Source: Balneola sp. (GTDB lineage Bacteria; Bacteroidota; Rhodothermia; Balneolales; Balneolaceae). Taken from it: 64,000 nt of DNA. The translations under genes were made by a program, and so were the position numbers. The DNA lies in NCBI GenBank assembly GCA_002694685.1, contig NZMW01000016.1:1-64000 (forward strand). The letters are read 5' to 3'. Each line of letters opens with the position of its first letter. Positions within the stretch are counted from its first letter, which is position 1. Below are positions 42,414-51,404 of the stretch, piece after piece. The notes beneath the pieces are model-generated. The model saw only the letters and a program-made list of their open reading frames with translations. It was not told where the DNA came from and ran no database searches.

Positions 42414-43604
42414 ATGACTATTTCAAATTTTACCCGGTTTACAGGTTTACTTCTTGTGACCGGGTTTTTTTTATCATGCAGTTCTTCAAAGGTTAATATT
42501 GATGAACTCATTCAGAATAATAAATATCAGGAAGCCATAACTGAGATAGATGCACGGCTTGCAGAAAATCCTGCTCAGCCCGAATTATATATTCAGAAGG
42601 GGAAAATCAATGCTTCTTTCGCTCAGGATACTGACCCTGAATTACGGCCGGAATTCTATTCAAATACAGATCAGAATTTTGAAATGGCAATAGAATACGG
42701 TGCTTTAAATGCACAAGTAGCTACTATTGACAGCCTTCGCCAGCAGTACTGGAAAAGCGAACATAATGCCGGTTTGCGTATCACTGATAACGACGCACTG
42801 TCAGATAGATATCATCTGGCTTCTATACATTTTAAGAATGCCCTTATCCTGCGGGAAGATGCTGTCAGCAGCTACAAAAACCTATCAGTAGCTCAGTTCA
42901 ACCAAGGCGATGTAGATGATGCAATAGGCACTCTGGAAACTGCATTAGAATATGCAGGAGATGAACCGACAGAAATCTATGAAAACCTTGGATATCTTTA
43001 TCTTGAAAAAGGAGATCCGGAACAGTCTGCCTATTATTACGAACTTGCGAACACCAATCTGGAGGAAGACCTCAACCTTGCCTTTGGACTTGTAAACGCG
43101 TACATCTCGAACGGAAGCAACGAGCAAGCTGTCGACATCCTCGAGTCACTTGTAGCAAACAATCCTGATAATGCCAACCTAAGGAATGTTTATGGCACTC
43201 AGTTATATCTGATCACATCAGGTATCATGGAAGACCTCAAATCAGCCTACAGCAACAACGATACTGTTCTGGTAGATCAGATTTTATTTGAAGCTGAAGG
43301 AATGGGTGATGAAGCAGAAACCCAACTAATTGAAGCCTTCCGCAGAGATACATCCAATACCGAATACCTTGAAAGCCTCGCTGTGTTCTACAATAACCTT
43401 TCAGCACAATATCTTTCGCTGTTACCCAGTGCTTTTGAGAACGACAAAAACGAGTTAGAAAATAAAGCCTATAACCTCATCAATTTTGCGATTGATTACT
43501 ATGAAAAATTGGTTGCAATAGATGCCAATAACGATGAGTACATCCAAAAACTCAGTGTTCTCAAAACTTTAAAAAATCGCAAAACTGCATCTGCAGACAA
43601 CTAA
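42414..43604 (+). CDS. TPR-repeat lipoprotein
   Basis: 396 aa. Lipobox LSC in the signal LLLVTGFFLSCSSSKV. TPR-like units include NNKYQEAITEIDARLAENPAQPELYIQKG, SSYKNLSVAQFNQGDVDDAIGTLETALEY and GLVNAYISNGSNEQAVDILESLVANNPDN. It follows the first TPR gene and is 2 bp before the cystathionine enzyme gene. The DNA encoding its signal peptide contains a terminator-like hairpin (42432-42472), which could lower transcription into this gene. Function unknown. Confidence 0.85.
   Translation: MTISNFTRFTGLLLVTGFFLSCSSSKVNIDELIQNNKYQEAITEIDARLAENPAQPELYIQKGKINASFAQDTDPELRPEFYSNTDQNFEMAIEYGALNAQVATIDSLRQQYWKSEHNAGLRITDNDALSDRYHLASIHFKNALILREDAVSSYKNLSVAQFNQGDVDDAIGTLETALEYAGDEPTEIYENLGYLYLEKGDPEQSAYYYELANTNLEEDLNLAFGLVNAYISNGSNEQAVDILESLVANNPDNANLRNVYGTQLYLITSGIMEDLKSAYSNNDTVLVDQILFEAEGMGDEAETQLIEAFRRDTSNTEYLESLAVFYNNLSAQYLSLLPSAFENDKNELENKAYNLINFAIDYYEKLVAIDANNDEYIQKLSVLKTLKNRKTASADN
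42432..42472 (+). terminator. Terminator-like hairpin within a signal-peptide coding region
   Basis: ACCCGGT (42432-42438) pairs with ACCGGGT (42459-42465), followed immediately by eight T. It is inside the first 20 codons of the TPR gene at 42414. The reading frame is fully used, so it may be an attenuator between the two TPR genes or coincidental. Confidence 0.5.
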
Positions 43605-43606
43605 TT

Positions 43607-44743
43607 ATGAAATTTAACACGAAGACGATTCACGCCGGCCAGAAGTCAGAAGAAACCTCAGGCGCGGTAATGCCCCCCATCTTTCAAACTTCAACCTACG
43701 AGCAAGAAGCCCCAAACAAGCATAAGGGTTACGATTATGCCCGAGTAGGAAATCCAACCCGTACTGCACTCGAGAAAATGCTTGCAGGCCTTGAAGGAGC
43801 CGATGAAGCTGCCTGCTTTTCCAGCGGAGTAGCCGCGATGGATGCGCTCATGAAGATGCTTCGTCCTGGTGACCATGTTATCACCACTAACGACTTGTAT
43901 GGCGGCTCTTATCGTCTTTTTACTAAAGTTTTTGAGCCTTATGGCATTGACTTCACTTTTGTGGACATGACTGATATCTCTAAAGTGAAAGATGAAATTA
44001 GACCTGAAACTAAATTGATGTGGATTGAAACACCCACAAATCCTCTTTTGCGTATTGTGGATATCAAGGGATTAGTGGATATAGCTAAGCCCAGCAATAT
44101 CCTTACCGTAGTTGATAATACATTTGCTTCCCCTTACCTCCAGCGCCCTTTAGAATTTGGTGCTGATGCTGTTCTTCATTCGGCCACTAAATATTTAGCC
44201 GGACATTCTGATGTAATTCATGGAGCGGTTGCAAGTTCTAATGATGAAATCATGGAGAATCTGCGTTTTCAAACCAAGACTTCGGGAGCTGTTCCGGGAC
44301 CTATGGATTGCTACCTGACTTTAAGAGGTATCAAAACCCTGAGTGTTCGCGTACAGCGTTCGGTAGATAATGCTAAGGAAATAGCGGCCTTTCTTGAAGG
44401 TCATGGCAAAGTTGAGTCTGTTCTATATCCAGGATTAAAGTCTCACCCACAACATGATTTGGCTAAAAAGCAGATGGATGATTTTGGGGCTATGCTTTCC
44501 TTTACCCTGAAAGATGATTCTATAGAAGCCGCAACTAAATTTATGCAGAATACCAAGGTCTTCACCTTGGCAGAAAGTTTAGGCGGTGTTGAGTCCTTAA
44601 TCAGTCACCCCGCATCTATGACTCACGGTTCCATTCCAAAAGACGTTCGCGAAAAAGCGGGACTTAAAGATTCTTTGATCAGAATTTCTGTAGGAATTGA
44701 AGATGCTGAAGATCTCATCGAAGACTTAAAGCAGGCATTTTAA
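43607..44743 (+). CDS. Cystathionine gamma-synthase/lyase
   Basis: 378 aa trans-sulfuration PLP enzyme. PLP Lys is K195 in HSATKYLAGHSDVIHG; NDLYGGSYRLF carries Gly rather than the Cys of the methionine gamma-lyase earlier in the window. LAESLGGVESLISHPASMTHGSIP near the end matches gamma-synthase/lyase proteins. It makes or breaks cystathionine in methionine/cysteine exchange. Placed 2 bp behind the TPR gene with no apparent metabolic link. Synthase versus lyase cannot be decided by sequence. Confidence 0.9.
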   Translation: MKFNTKTIHAGQKSEETSGAVMPPIFQTSTYEQEAPNKHKGYDYARVGNPTRTALEKMLAGLEGADEAACFSSGVAAMDALMKMLRPGDHVITTNDLYGGSYRLFTKVFEPYGIDFTFVDMTDISKVKDEIRPETKLMWIETPTNPLLRIVDIKGLVDIAKPSNILTVVDNTFASPYLQRPLEFGADAVLHSATKYLAGHSDVIHGAVASSNDEIMENLRFQTKTSGAVPGPMDCYLTLRGIKTLSVRVQRSVDNAKEIAAFLEGHGKVESVLYPGLKSHPQHDLAKKQMDDFGAMLSFTLKDDSIEAATKFMQNTKVFTLAESLGGVESLISHPASMTHGSIPKDVREKAGLKDSLIRISVGIEDAEDLIEDLKQAF

Positions 44744-44827
44744 GATATCATCATTGCCAAGGCTTTAGTATCTTTAGAGCGTTAAAAAAGCGCTTACAGA
44801 ATATCTAATCATTAAATTATTTCTATC

Positions 44828-46006
44828 ATGCGAGACGTAGTAATTGTATCCGCTAAACGAACTCCAATGGGAGCATTCGGCAGTAGTTTATCATCTTTTT
44901 CTGCACCTGAACTTGGAGCTTCTGCAATTCTCGAAGCCGTTAAAGCCGGTGGTATCAAAGCTGATGATGTACAAGAAGTAGTTATGGGGAATGTCCTTTC
45001 AGCCGGAATAGGTCAAGCACCTGCACGCCAGGCAGCAATGAAAGCCGGTCTTCACGAACGCACGCCCGCAACTACCGTTAATAAAGTATGTGCATCCGGA
45101 ATGAAGTCCATTATGATAGCGGCAGACCAAATTCGATTGGGTCAGGCAGACATCATTATAGCGGGCGGTATGGAAAGCATGAGTAATGTCCCCTACTACC
45201 TTCCCAAACAACGCTTTGGTTCCAAATACGGAAATGTAGAAGCTGAGGATGGTATCGTTAAAGATGGACTTTTCGATGTGTATAATAAGTACATGATGGG
45301 AAATGCCGGAGATTTATGTGCCCGGGAATGCAATATTAGCCGCGAGGAACAGGACGAGTATGCGATCACTTCTTACAAGCGTGCTATCGATGCTACTGAA
45401 AAAGGTTACTTTAGTGATGAAGTAATCAAAATGAAGGTCAAAGACCGAAAAGGCAACGTAACTGAAGTTGAGAAGGATGAAGAATTAGATAAAGTCCGTT
45501 TTGAAAAAATTCCCAATTTAAGACCTGTATTCGCTAAAGACGGAACCGTTACAGCGGCTAACGCCTCTAGTATCAATGACGGTGCAGCAGCTGTTCTGGT
45601 GATGAGTGCAGAAAAAGCAGAAGAATTAGGCTTAAAACCACTCGCTAAAATTCTGAGCCACGCAAGTGCTGCTAAAGCTCCCGAATGGTTTACAACCGCT
45701 CCTGCTGATGCAATACCTATTGCTTTGGACCGAGCAGGACTTAGCAAAGATGACATTGACCTTTTTGAAATTAATGAAGCCTTCTCAGTCGTAGCTCTTG
45801 CAAACAACCAAATTCTTGAACTCGACCCTGAAAAAGTGAATATCCACGGTGGGGCTGTCAGTATTGGGCATCCACTGGGTTGTTCTGGGGCTCGCATCAT
45901 AGTGACCCTAATCCATGCTCTTAAGCGTACAAAAGGTAAATATGGCTGTGCCGGCATTTGTAATGGCGGTGGCGGAGCTTCTTCTTTAGTACTTGAAATG
46001 CTTTAA
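44828..46006 (+). CDS. atoB: Acetyl-CoA C-acetyltransferase (thiolase)
   Basis: 392 aa. Nucleophile C88 lies in NKVCASGMKSIMIAADQI, with NEAFSVVALANN, HPLGCSGARI and GYGCAGICNGGGG-like C-terminal blocks of the biosynthetic/degradative thiolase II group. It condenses two acetyl-CoA to acetoacetyl-CoA or runs in reverse. Cytoplasmic. Terminator at 46014-46048. Specificity for acetoacetyl versus longer ketoacyl-CoA is not fixed. Confidence 0.93.
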   Translation: MRDVVIVSAKRTPMGAFGSSLSSFSAPELGASAILEAVKAGGIKADDVQEVVMGNVLSAGIGQAPARQAAMKAGLHERTPATTVNKVCASGMKSIMIAADQIRLGQADIIIAGGMESMSNVPYYLPKQRFGSKYGNVEAEDGIVKDGLFDVYNKYMMGNAGDLCARECNISREEQDEYAITSYKRAIDATEKGYFSDEVIKMKVKDRKGNVTEVEKDEELDKVRFEKIPNLRPVFAKDGTVTAANASSINDGAAAVLVMSAEKAEELGLKPLAKILSHASAAKAPEWFTTAPADAIPIALDRAGLSKDDIDLFEINEAFSVVALANNQILELDPEKVNIHGGAVSIGHPLGCSGARIIVTLIHALKRTKGKYGCAGICNGGGGASSLVLEML

Positions 46007-46013
46007 AGCCCTA

Positions 46014-46048
46014 AAACCCGCTTTATTTTAGAGCGGGTTTATTTTTTT
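46014..46048 (+). terminator. Intrinsic terminator after thiolase gene
   Basis: AAACCCGCT (46014-46022) pairs perfectly with AGCGGGTTT (46032-46040), then a T-rich run. Separates the thiolase gene from the secretion cluster. Confidence 0.85.
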
Positions 46049-46049
46049 A

Positions 46050-46078
46050 TTGACATTATTATTTCACACACATATTAT
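46050..46078 (+). promoter_or_regulatory. Near-consensus sigma70-like promoter before porU
   Basis: TTGACA (46050-46055), 17 bp spacer, TATTAT (46073-46078). It lies immediately after the terminator, giving a leader of about 190 nt before porU. The intervening ~190 bp hold no gene. Confidence 0.55.
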
Positions 46079-46275
46079 ACAGTCGACCTGAAAACAAAAC
46101 GACATCTCTTTATAGAATAAAGCTACTATTCAATTTATCGTTAATTAAACATCATCACAGAGAACACTCTCATCTTAACAGGTCAACCTAAACTCGAAGC
46201 ACTATATACGTTATAGAAATACTGCTACAAACTTTTAAGCGTTAATACGCGCAAACAGTAAACAATTAGTTCTAT

Positions 46276-49200
46276 ATGCTTAACAGGCTGCTTTTTATTA
46301 GTAGTTTGCTTTGCTTATTGATTGCTCAAGGGGTTAATGCCCAGCAACTGAAAGTAGTAGCAGAAACGAGTTCCTTTACGGACTATGAGTTCGTCAATGA
46401 TGACCTGAAAATCATGTCTTCATACGGCCTTACAGTTCCTGTGTCTGGAAATTCGCCTCGATATCAAATCCTGGAACAGGCTGTATCTACTCTAAATTCT
46501 ACAGTAAGTCAGGAAAAAGCTGCCGTCCTCGCTCTCTCCTCAACAAACCAGCCATTAATCGAAACCTCTGAACCTGGTGTATATAGAGGAAATAAGGTGA
46601 GTTCGTTAAGCATAAACATTGCCCGACATGGAGAAAGAGAAACACTGGTACTTAGAAAACTTCGCTTGCGTGTTTATAAGGAAGGAGATCAGGTTCTGCC
46701 AAAACAAAATCGCTCTAAAGCTTTAAGCACTTCTTTATTTGAAACCGGAACCTGGTACAAAATACCGGTCACTCAAAGTGCAATCTACCAACTTGATGCT
46801 GACTATATGGAAAGTCTTGGCATTGACATTTCTTCCATCGATCCTCGAAATATACAGTTATGGGGCACTAACGGATATCAGCTGCCAGAGTTAAACAGCG
46901 CTTCCCGCCCTGAACTAAGCCAATTACCAATCATTGTTGAAGGTCAGAATGATGGCGTATTTAACACCAATGACCGTGTGCTGTTTTATGGAAATAGCCC
47001 ACACCAGATATTAAGAGACAGTCTTGATTTTTCACACCAAATACACCCATACAGTAATCAGAATTTCGTATTCCTTACTATTGGTGATGAAGCTGGTAGC
47101 CGACTTTCTGTATCTAATAACAATATCTCTCCTTCCAGAACCATAACAACATTCTCTGATTTCATCTGGAAAGATGAAGAGCTTTATAAATCCGAAGATC
47201 GTATTAAGTCGGGTCGATACTGGTTTGGCCGTCGTTTTGAAGCCACAAGTAACGGGACACCCATCACCGTGTTTTCAGATACGCTACCCGGAATATTAGA
47301 AGATGAGCCACTTACAGTTGAAGGACAGTTTGTAAGCCGTTCTACACGCTCTTCGAGTTTTGACATTTCACTGAATGAAGTTGAAATAGCTGATATAAAC
47401 ATACGGTCTTTGAGATGTAACAATTGCTCCAGCTGCTATAATTGCAGTGAAGGCGAATCGGGAGTGGCTAACAGCTTCTCAACTTCAATTACCCCAAGCA
47501 TCCAAAATGGAGTCATTGAAGCTAGTGCTACCTATAATCATACTGAATCTAATTCTACAGGCTTTTTAGACTGGTTTCGCATTGTTGTACAAAGGGAGTT
47601 ACAGGCTAAAAATAACCGCTTATTCTTTTATTCTCCTGCTGATGGTTCTTCTTCGGAGTTAGGTCAATACCGGCTTACCGGTTTCGATAGCCAGCCAACC
47701 GTTTTGGATGTAACAGATCCAACAAGTCCTAAGCTTCTAGGATCAACCGGATCAAATGGCACCTTCAGCGTCAATTACCGCACAGGAAATGATTTACGAT
47801 TTATTGCCCAGTCTACCTTCAATCAACCTGCAGCCGGTCAGCCTGTTGAAGCTCAGAATTTGAGAGGTATTACCGAGTATCCTGACTATATAATTGTAGT
47901 TGCTGAGGAGTTTCTTGAGTATGCTGAAGAGCTTGCTGCTTACCGTGCTGATAAAGACGGATTAACTCCTGTAGTTGTTACTCAAGAGCAAATCCTGAAT
48001 GAGTTTTCGAGTGGCGTTCTTGATCCCTCTGCAATTCGAGATTATACCAAGTTCCTTTATGACCGTGCGCTCAATGATGGTCAGATTCCGCCTAAGTATC
48101 TACTCCTTTTCGGCGATGCTACTTATGACTATAAAGATATCATTAATAATAGCTTCACAAACTATATTGTTACTTATCAAAGCAGCGAGTCTTTAGAAAG
48201 AACACGATCTTATGCTACAGATGATTTCTTTGGCTTCCTTGATGATGATGAGGGGGCTTTGGGAGCTGGAAATACAAACAACTCTCACTTGCTAGATATT
48301 GGTCTTGGGCGTATTCCTGCACAAAATAGGTCTGAAGCAGCTACAGCCATTCAGAAAATCAAAATTTATGAAGACCCTTCCAATACAGGTTCATGGCAAA
48401 ATCTTATTTCTTTTGCCGCTGACGATGACTTCCCGGATGTAGATAGAAACAGAGATCTTCATGTGCTTAATGCCGATGAATCTGCCGAAAGGATGAATAT
48501 CATTGAACCGGGACTTCGTATTAAAAAGATTTATGAATTTGCTTATCCGGAAGAAATAACTGGTTCAGGACGCCAAATTCCAGGAGCTACTGAAGAATTC
48601 ATCAGCACACTGAACAATGGTACGCTGGTCATGAACTATTCCGGTCATGGTAATGAGCAGACGCTTTCGGATGAAGAGCTTTTCTTGACGGACTACATTC
48701 CAAATCTAACCAACAAAAATTACTTAGCAGTATTGGTTACCGCTACTTGTCAGTTTGGGCGTTATGATGACATCGATGCACAATCTGGTGCCGAGCAGTT
48801 ATTTTTTGCAGAAAATGGTGGTGTTATCGGAGCTTTTACCACCACCCGTGTTGTATATACAGGTTCAGGCATTCAGTCTAATAATAATTTTGGGTTGAAC
48901 GTAGCCCTATCACAGCGCATGGTAGAGCGTAATAGCGATGGCACTCCGCTCCGCCTTGGTGATATCTATACCCGAACCAAGAATTCCCTGATTAATGGAA
49001 TTCCGGTTGTATCATCCCGAAACAGCAAGAAATTTATTCTAGTCGGTGACCCTGCAACTAGATTCCGACTTCCGGAACAACAAGCTGAGCTTACATCCAT
49101 CAACGGTTTTAGTGATACAGACCAAGACACTACACTTACTATTCGCGCTTTAGATCAGGTTAGCCTTACAGGACAAATAAGAGATTTAGCAGGCAATGCG

Positions 49201-50190
49201 CTCCCTAATTATAGCGGAGAAGCGACTGTAACTGTTATGGATGCCCGAAGAAATGTACCACTCCCGTCTGACCGGGAATGGGTTGCTGAAGAACGCTGTA
49301 ACCTCACTGACTGCAGTTATGATGTTGAAAATGACGTGTTATTCCGTGGTAAAGCAGCAGTAAGTAACGGGCAGTTTACCTCTTCTTTCATCGTACCAAA
49401 GGATATAAGTTTTTCAGATGACAACGGCCGCATCATATTTTTCGCCAACAATAATGGTACTACAGCGGGCGGGTCGTTCACCAAAGTAAATTTCAACGGA
49501 GTCAATGAAAACGCAGTAGATGACGGAAATGGTCCAAAGTTGGATATATTCCTCAATGACCAGCGTTTTGTAAACGGTAACCTTGTAAACGGTTCACCGA
49601 ATTTAATTATAGAGCTTGAAGATCAATCAGGTATAAATACTACAGGAACAGGAGTAGGACATGAAATAATTGCTACAATCGATACCAAACCACAACAATC
49701 GTTTGTCCTCAACGACTTTTATGAGGGCAGTTTAAATGATTTCACACGGGGGCGTATCGAGTACCCTCTGGATCAACTTCCTGAGGGTAGCTATACCCTT
49801 AAAGTTCGAGCGTGGGATGTGCATAATAACCCAACCGAAGAAGAAATTTTCTTCGAGGTTGCATCGAGTGAGGAGTTAAGCGTTAGAAACGTCTTTAACT
49901 TCCCCAATCCGATGAATAATGCCACCCGATTCAGCTTCGAACATAACCAGCCCGGTAATCCGTTAGATGTGTCAGTACGTATTTACACATTGAGTGGCAA
50001 GCCGGTGCAGCAAATTGAACAGTCACTCATAACTACAAGTTCTTATGCCAGTATTTCATGGGATGGCCGTGACCGGGATTATGATCGCCTGGGTAACGGT
50101 ACTTATATTTATGTGCTTCGGGTTACAACAGATACCCCGAAAGGAAGACAAACAGCAGAGCAAATCGAAAAGCTCGTAATTATACGCTAA
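46276..50190 (+). CDS. porU: Type IX secretion system sortase PorU (C25 gingipain-like)
   Basis: 1304 aa with signal peptide (LLFISSLLCLLIAQGVNAQ). The middle holds the C25 peptidase fold: YLLLFGDATYDYKD, catalytic H791 in VMNYSGHGNEQTLSDEELF, and catalytic C825 in VTATCQFGRYDD. The C-terminal ~85 residues (NFPNPMNNATRFSF through GNGTYIYVLRVTT) are FlgD-like/T9SS C-terminal. PorU is the outer-membrane sortase that cuts the C-terminal signal of T9SS cargo and attaches it to the surface. Unusual: four Cys at 381, 384, 387 and 390 (C-NN-C-SS-C-YN-C). porV follows after 59 bp, the usual PorU-PorV pairing. Confidence 0.93.
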   Translation: MLNRLLFISSLLCLLIAQGVNAQQLKVVAETSSFTDYEFVNDDLKIMSSYGLTVPVSGNSPRYQILEQAVSTLNSTVSQEKAAVLALSSTNQPLIETSEPGVYRGNKVSSLSINIARHGERETLVLRKLRLRVYKEGDQVLPKQNRSKALSTSLFETGTWYKIPVTQSAIYQLDADYMESLGIDISSIDPRNIQLWGTNGYQLPELNSASRPELSQLPIIVEGQNDGVFNTNDRVLFYGNSPHQILRDSLDFSHQIHPYSNQNFVFLTIGDEAGSRLSVSNNNISPSRTITTFSDFIWKDEELYKSEDRIKSGRYWFGRRFEATSNGTPITVFSDTLPGILEDEPLTVEGQFVSRSTRSSSFDISLNEVEIADINIRSLRCNNCSSCYNCSEGESGVANSFSTSITPSIQNGVIEASATYNHTESNSTGFLDWFRIVVQRELQAKNNRLFFYSPADGSSSELGQYRLTGFDSQPTVLDVTDPTSPKLLGSTGSNGTFSVNYRTGNDLRFIAQSTFNQPAAGQPVEAQNLRGITEYPDYIIVVAEEFLEYAEELAAYRADKDGLTPVVVTQEQILNEFSSGVLDPSAIRDYTKFLYDRALNDGQIPPKYLLLFGDATYDYKDIINNSFTNYIVTYQSSESLERTRSYATDDFFGFLDDDEGALGAGNTNNSHLLDIGLGRIPAQNRSEAATAIQKIKIYEDPSNTGSWQNLISFAADDDFPDVDRNRDLHVLNADESAERMNIIEPGLRIKKIYEFAYPEEITGSGRQIPGATEEFISTLNNGTLVMNYSGHGNEQTLSDEELFLTDYIPNLTNKNYLAVLVTATCQFGRYDDIDAQSGAEQLFFAENGGVIGAFTTTRVVYTGSGIQSNNNFGLNVALSQRMVERNSDGTPLRLGDIYTRTKNSLINGIPVVSSRNSKKFILVGDPATRFRLPEQQAELTSINGFSDTDQDTTLTIRALDQVSLTGQIRDLAGNALPNYSGEATVTVMDARRNVPLPSDREWVAEERCNLTDCSYDVENDVLFRGKAAVSNGQFTSSFIVPKDISFSDDNGRIIFFANNNGTTAGGSFTKVNFNGVNENAVDDGNGPKLDIFLNDQRFVNGNLVNGSPNLIIELEDQSGINTTGTGVGHEIIATIDTKPQQSFVLNDFYEGSLNDFTRGRIEYPLDQLPEGSYTLKVRAWDVHNNPTEEEIFFEVASSEELSVRNVFNFPNPMNNATRFSFEHNQPGNPLDVSVRIYTLSGKPVQQIEQSLITTSSYASISWDGRDRDYDRLGNGTYIYVLRVTTDTPKGRQTAEQIEKLVIIR

Positions 50191-50215
50191 CATCGTAACT
50201 TAAACTTGAATCTCT

Positions 50216-50223
50216 TATATTTG
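50216..50223 (+). promoter_or_regulatory. Bacteroidota-type -7 element before porV
   Basis: TATATTTG matches TAnnTTTG, 26 bp before the porV ATG, in the 59 bp between porU and porV. A good -33 element is not obvious. It would allow porV to be expressed apart from porU. Confidence 0.35.
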
Positions 50224-50249
50224 AGTTCAATTATTTAACTATAGTTTTT

Positions 50250-51401
50250 ATGAAAAGGATAGTATCCATAATAGCGGTTGGGCTTTTATTTTTAGCCCCA
50301 ACCATTACACAAGCACAGGTTGCCATTACAGCAGTACCCTTTCTACAAATAGAACCGGATTCGCGTGGTGCCGGTATGGGAAACACAGGTGTAGCCCTTG
50401 CCGACAACGCCTCCGCGCTATTTTGGAACCCGGCTGGGTTAGCCTTTCAAAAGGGCTCAAATCAAGCCAGTATCACCCACTCCAATTGGTTAGCCAACTT
50501 CAACGTAAGTGATTTATTCTACGACTATGTTGTAGGTAAATACTACATCGAAGGAGTGGGTACAATCGGAGCTCACTTGACTTACCTTAATCTTGGTGAA
50601 CAAGTAGTTACCGATGAAACCAGTCCAGAACCCATTTCCCGATTCAACAGTTATGAATTGGCATTAGGAGGTTCTTATGGATATCAGGTGAGTAAAAACT
50701 TAGGCCTTGGAGCTAGCTTGCGACTTATATACTCAAGTTTAGCAAGCGGAACTTCTATTGCAGCTCAGAAAGTAAATCCGGGGAACAGTGTTGCCCTTGA
50801 TCTATCCTTTCTGTACAAAACGGATGTTTTCGCTCTTGGCGGCCGGGATGCTCGGTTCAGCTTTGGTACCAACCTCTCCAACATAGGTCCTGGAATTCAG
50901 TACACCGATAACGCTCAGAAAGATCCCCTCCCAACCGTATTGCGTTTTGGATGGTCTTTTGACCTTGATCTTGATGATGACGGTATCAACCGAATCACTA
51001 TTGCCAATGACATTTCGAAAATCATGGCACGTACCGAACCTAAATTCACAACTAATCCTGATGGGTCTATTGACACAGCTCGTGTAGCTGCCGGACCAAT
51101 TGAGTCTATTTTCAAATCTTGGGATAGTTTCGAGAGATTTGATGGCCAAAATACCATCGAAGTCGGCGTCCTGCAGCAGTTCATGATTGGTGCCGGTTTA
51201 GAATACTGGTATAATAATCAGTTCGCGCTTCGCGGAGGATACTATTACGAAGATCCCCAAAACGGAGATCGTGAATACATTACATTTGGAGCCGGTATCC
51301 GATATAATTTCCTTGGGGTTGATTTCAGTTACATAAAAACACTGGAACAGGATCACCCTCTTGCTAACACATTACGATTCAGTTTGCTTATTGATTTTTA
51401 A
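50250..51401 (+). CDS. porV: Type IX secretion outer-membrane protein PorV
   Basis: 383 aa, with signal peptide (GLLFLAPTITQAQ) and an outer-membrane beta-barrel of the FadL-like UPF0164 type. The start of the mature barrel, AVPFLQIEPDSRGAGMGNTGVALADNASALFWNPAGLA, is the PorV/LptO signature; amphipathic strands continue to the terminal FSLLIDF, which ends in Phe as outer-membrane barrels do. PorV shuttles T9SS cargo from the translocon to PorU. It is followed 3 bp on by the M6-like T9SS cargo. Confidence 0.93.
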   Translation: MKRIVSIIAVGLLFLAPTITQAQVAITAVPFLQIEPDSRGAGMGNTGVALADNASALFWNPAGLAFQKGSNQASITHSNWLANFNVSDLFYDYVVGKYYIEGVGTIGAHLTYLNLGEQVVTDETSPEPISRFNSYELALGGSYGYQVSKNLGLGASLRLIYSSLASGTSIAAQKVNPGNSVALDLSFLYKTDVFALGGRDARFSFGTNLSNIGPGIQYTDNAQKDPLPTVLRFGWSFDLDLDDDGINRITIANDISKIMARTEPKFTTNPDGSIDTARVAAGPIESIFKSWDSFERFDGQNTIEVGVLQQFMIGAGLEYWYNNQFALRGGYYYEDPQNGDREYITFGAGIRYNFLGVDFSYIKTLEQDHPLANTLRFSLLIDF

Positions 51402-51404
51402 TAC

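Noticed and set aside
45406-45957. Long antisense frame within the thiolase gene
   Set aside because: Shadow frame with no recognisable domain; the sense gene is certain.
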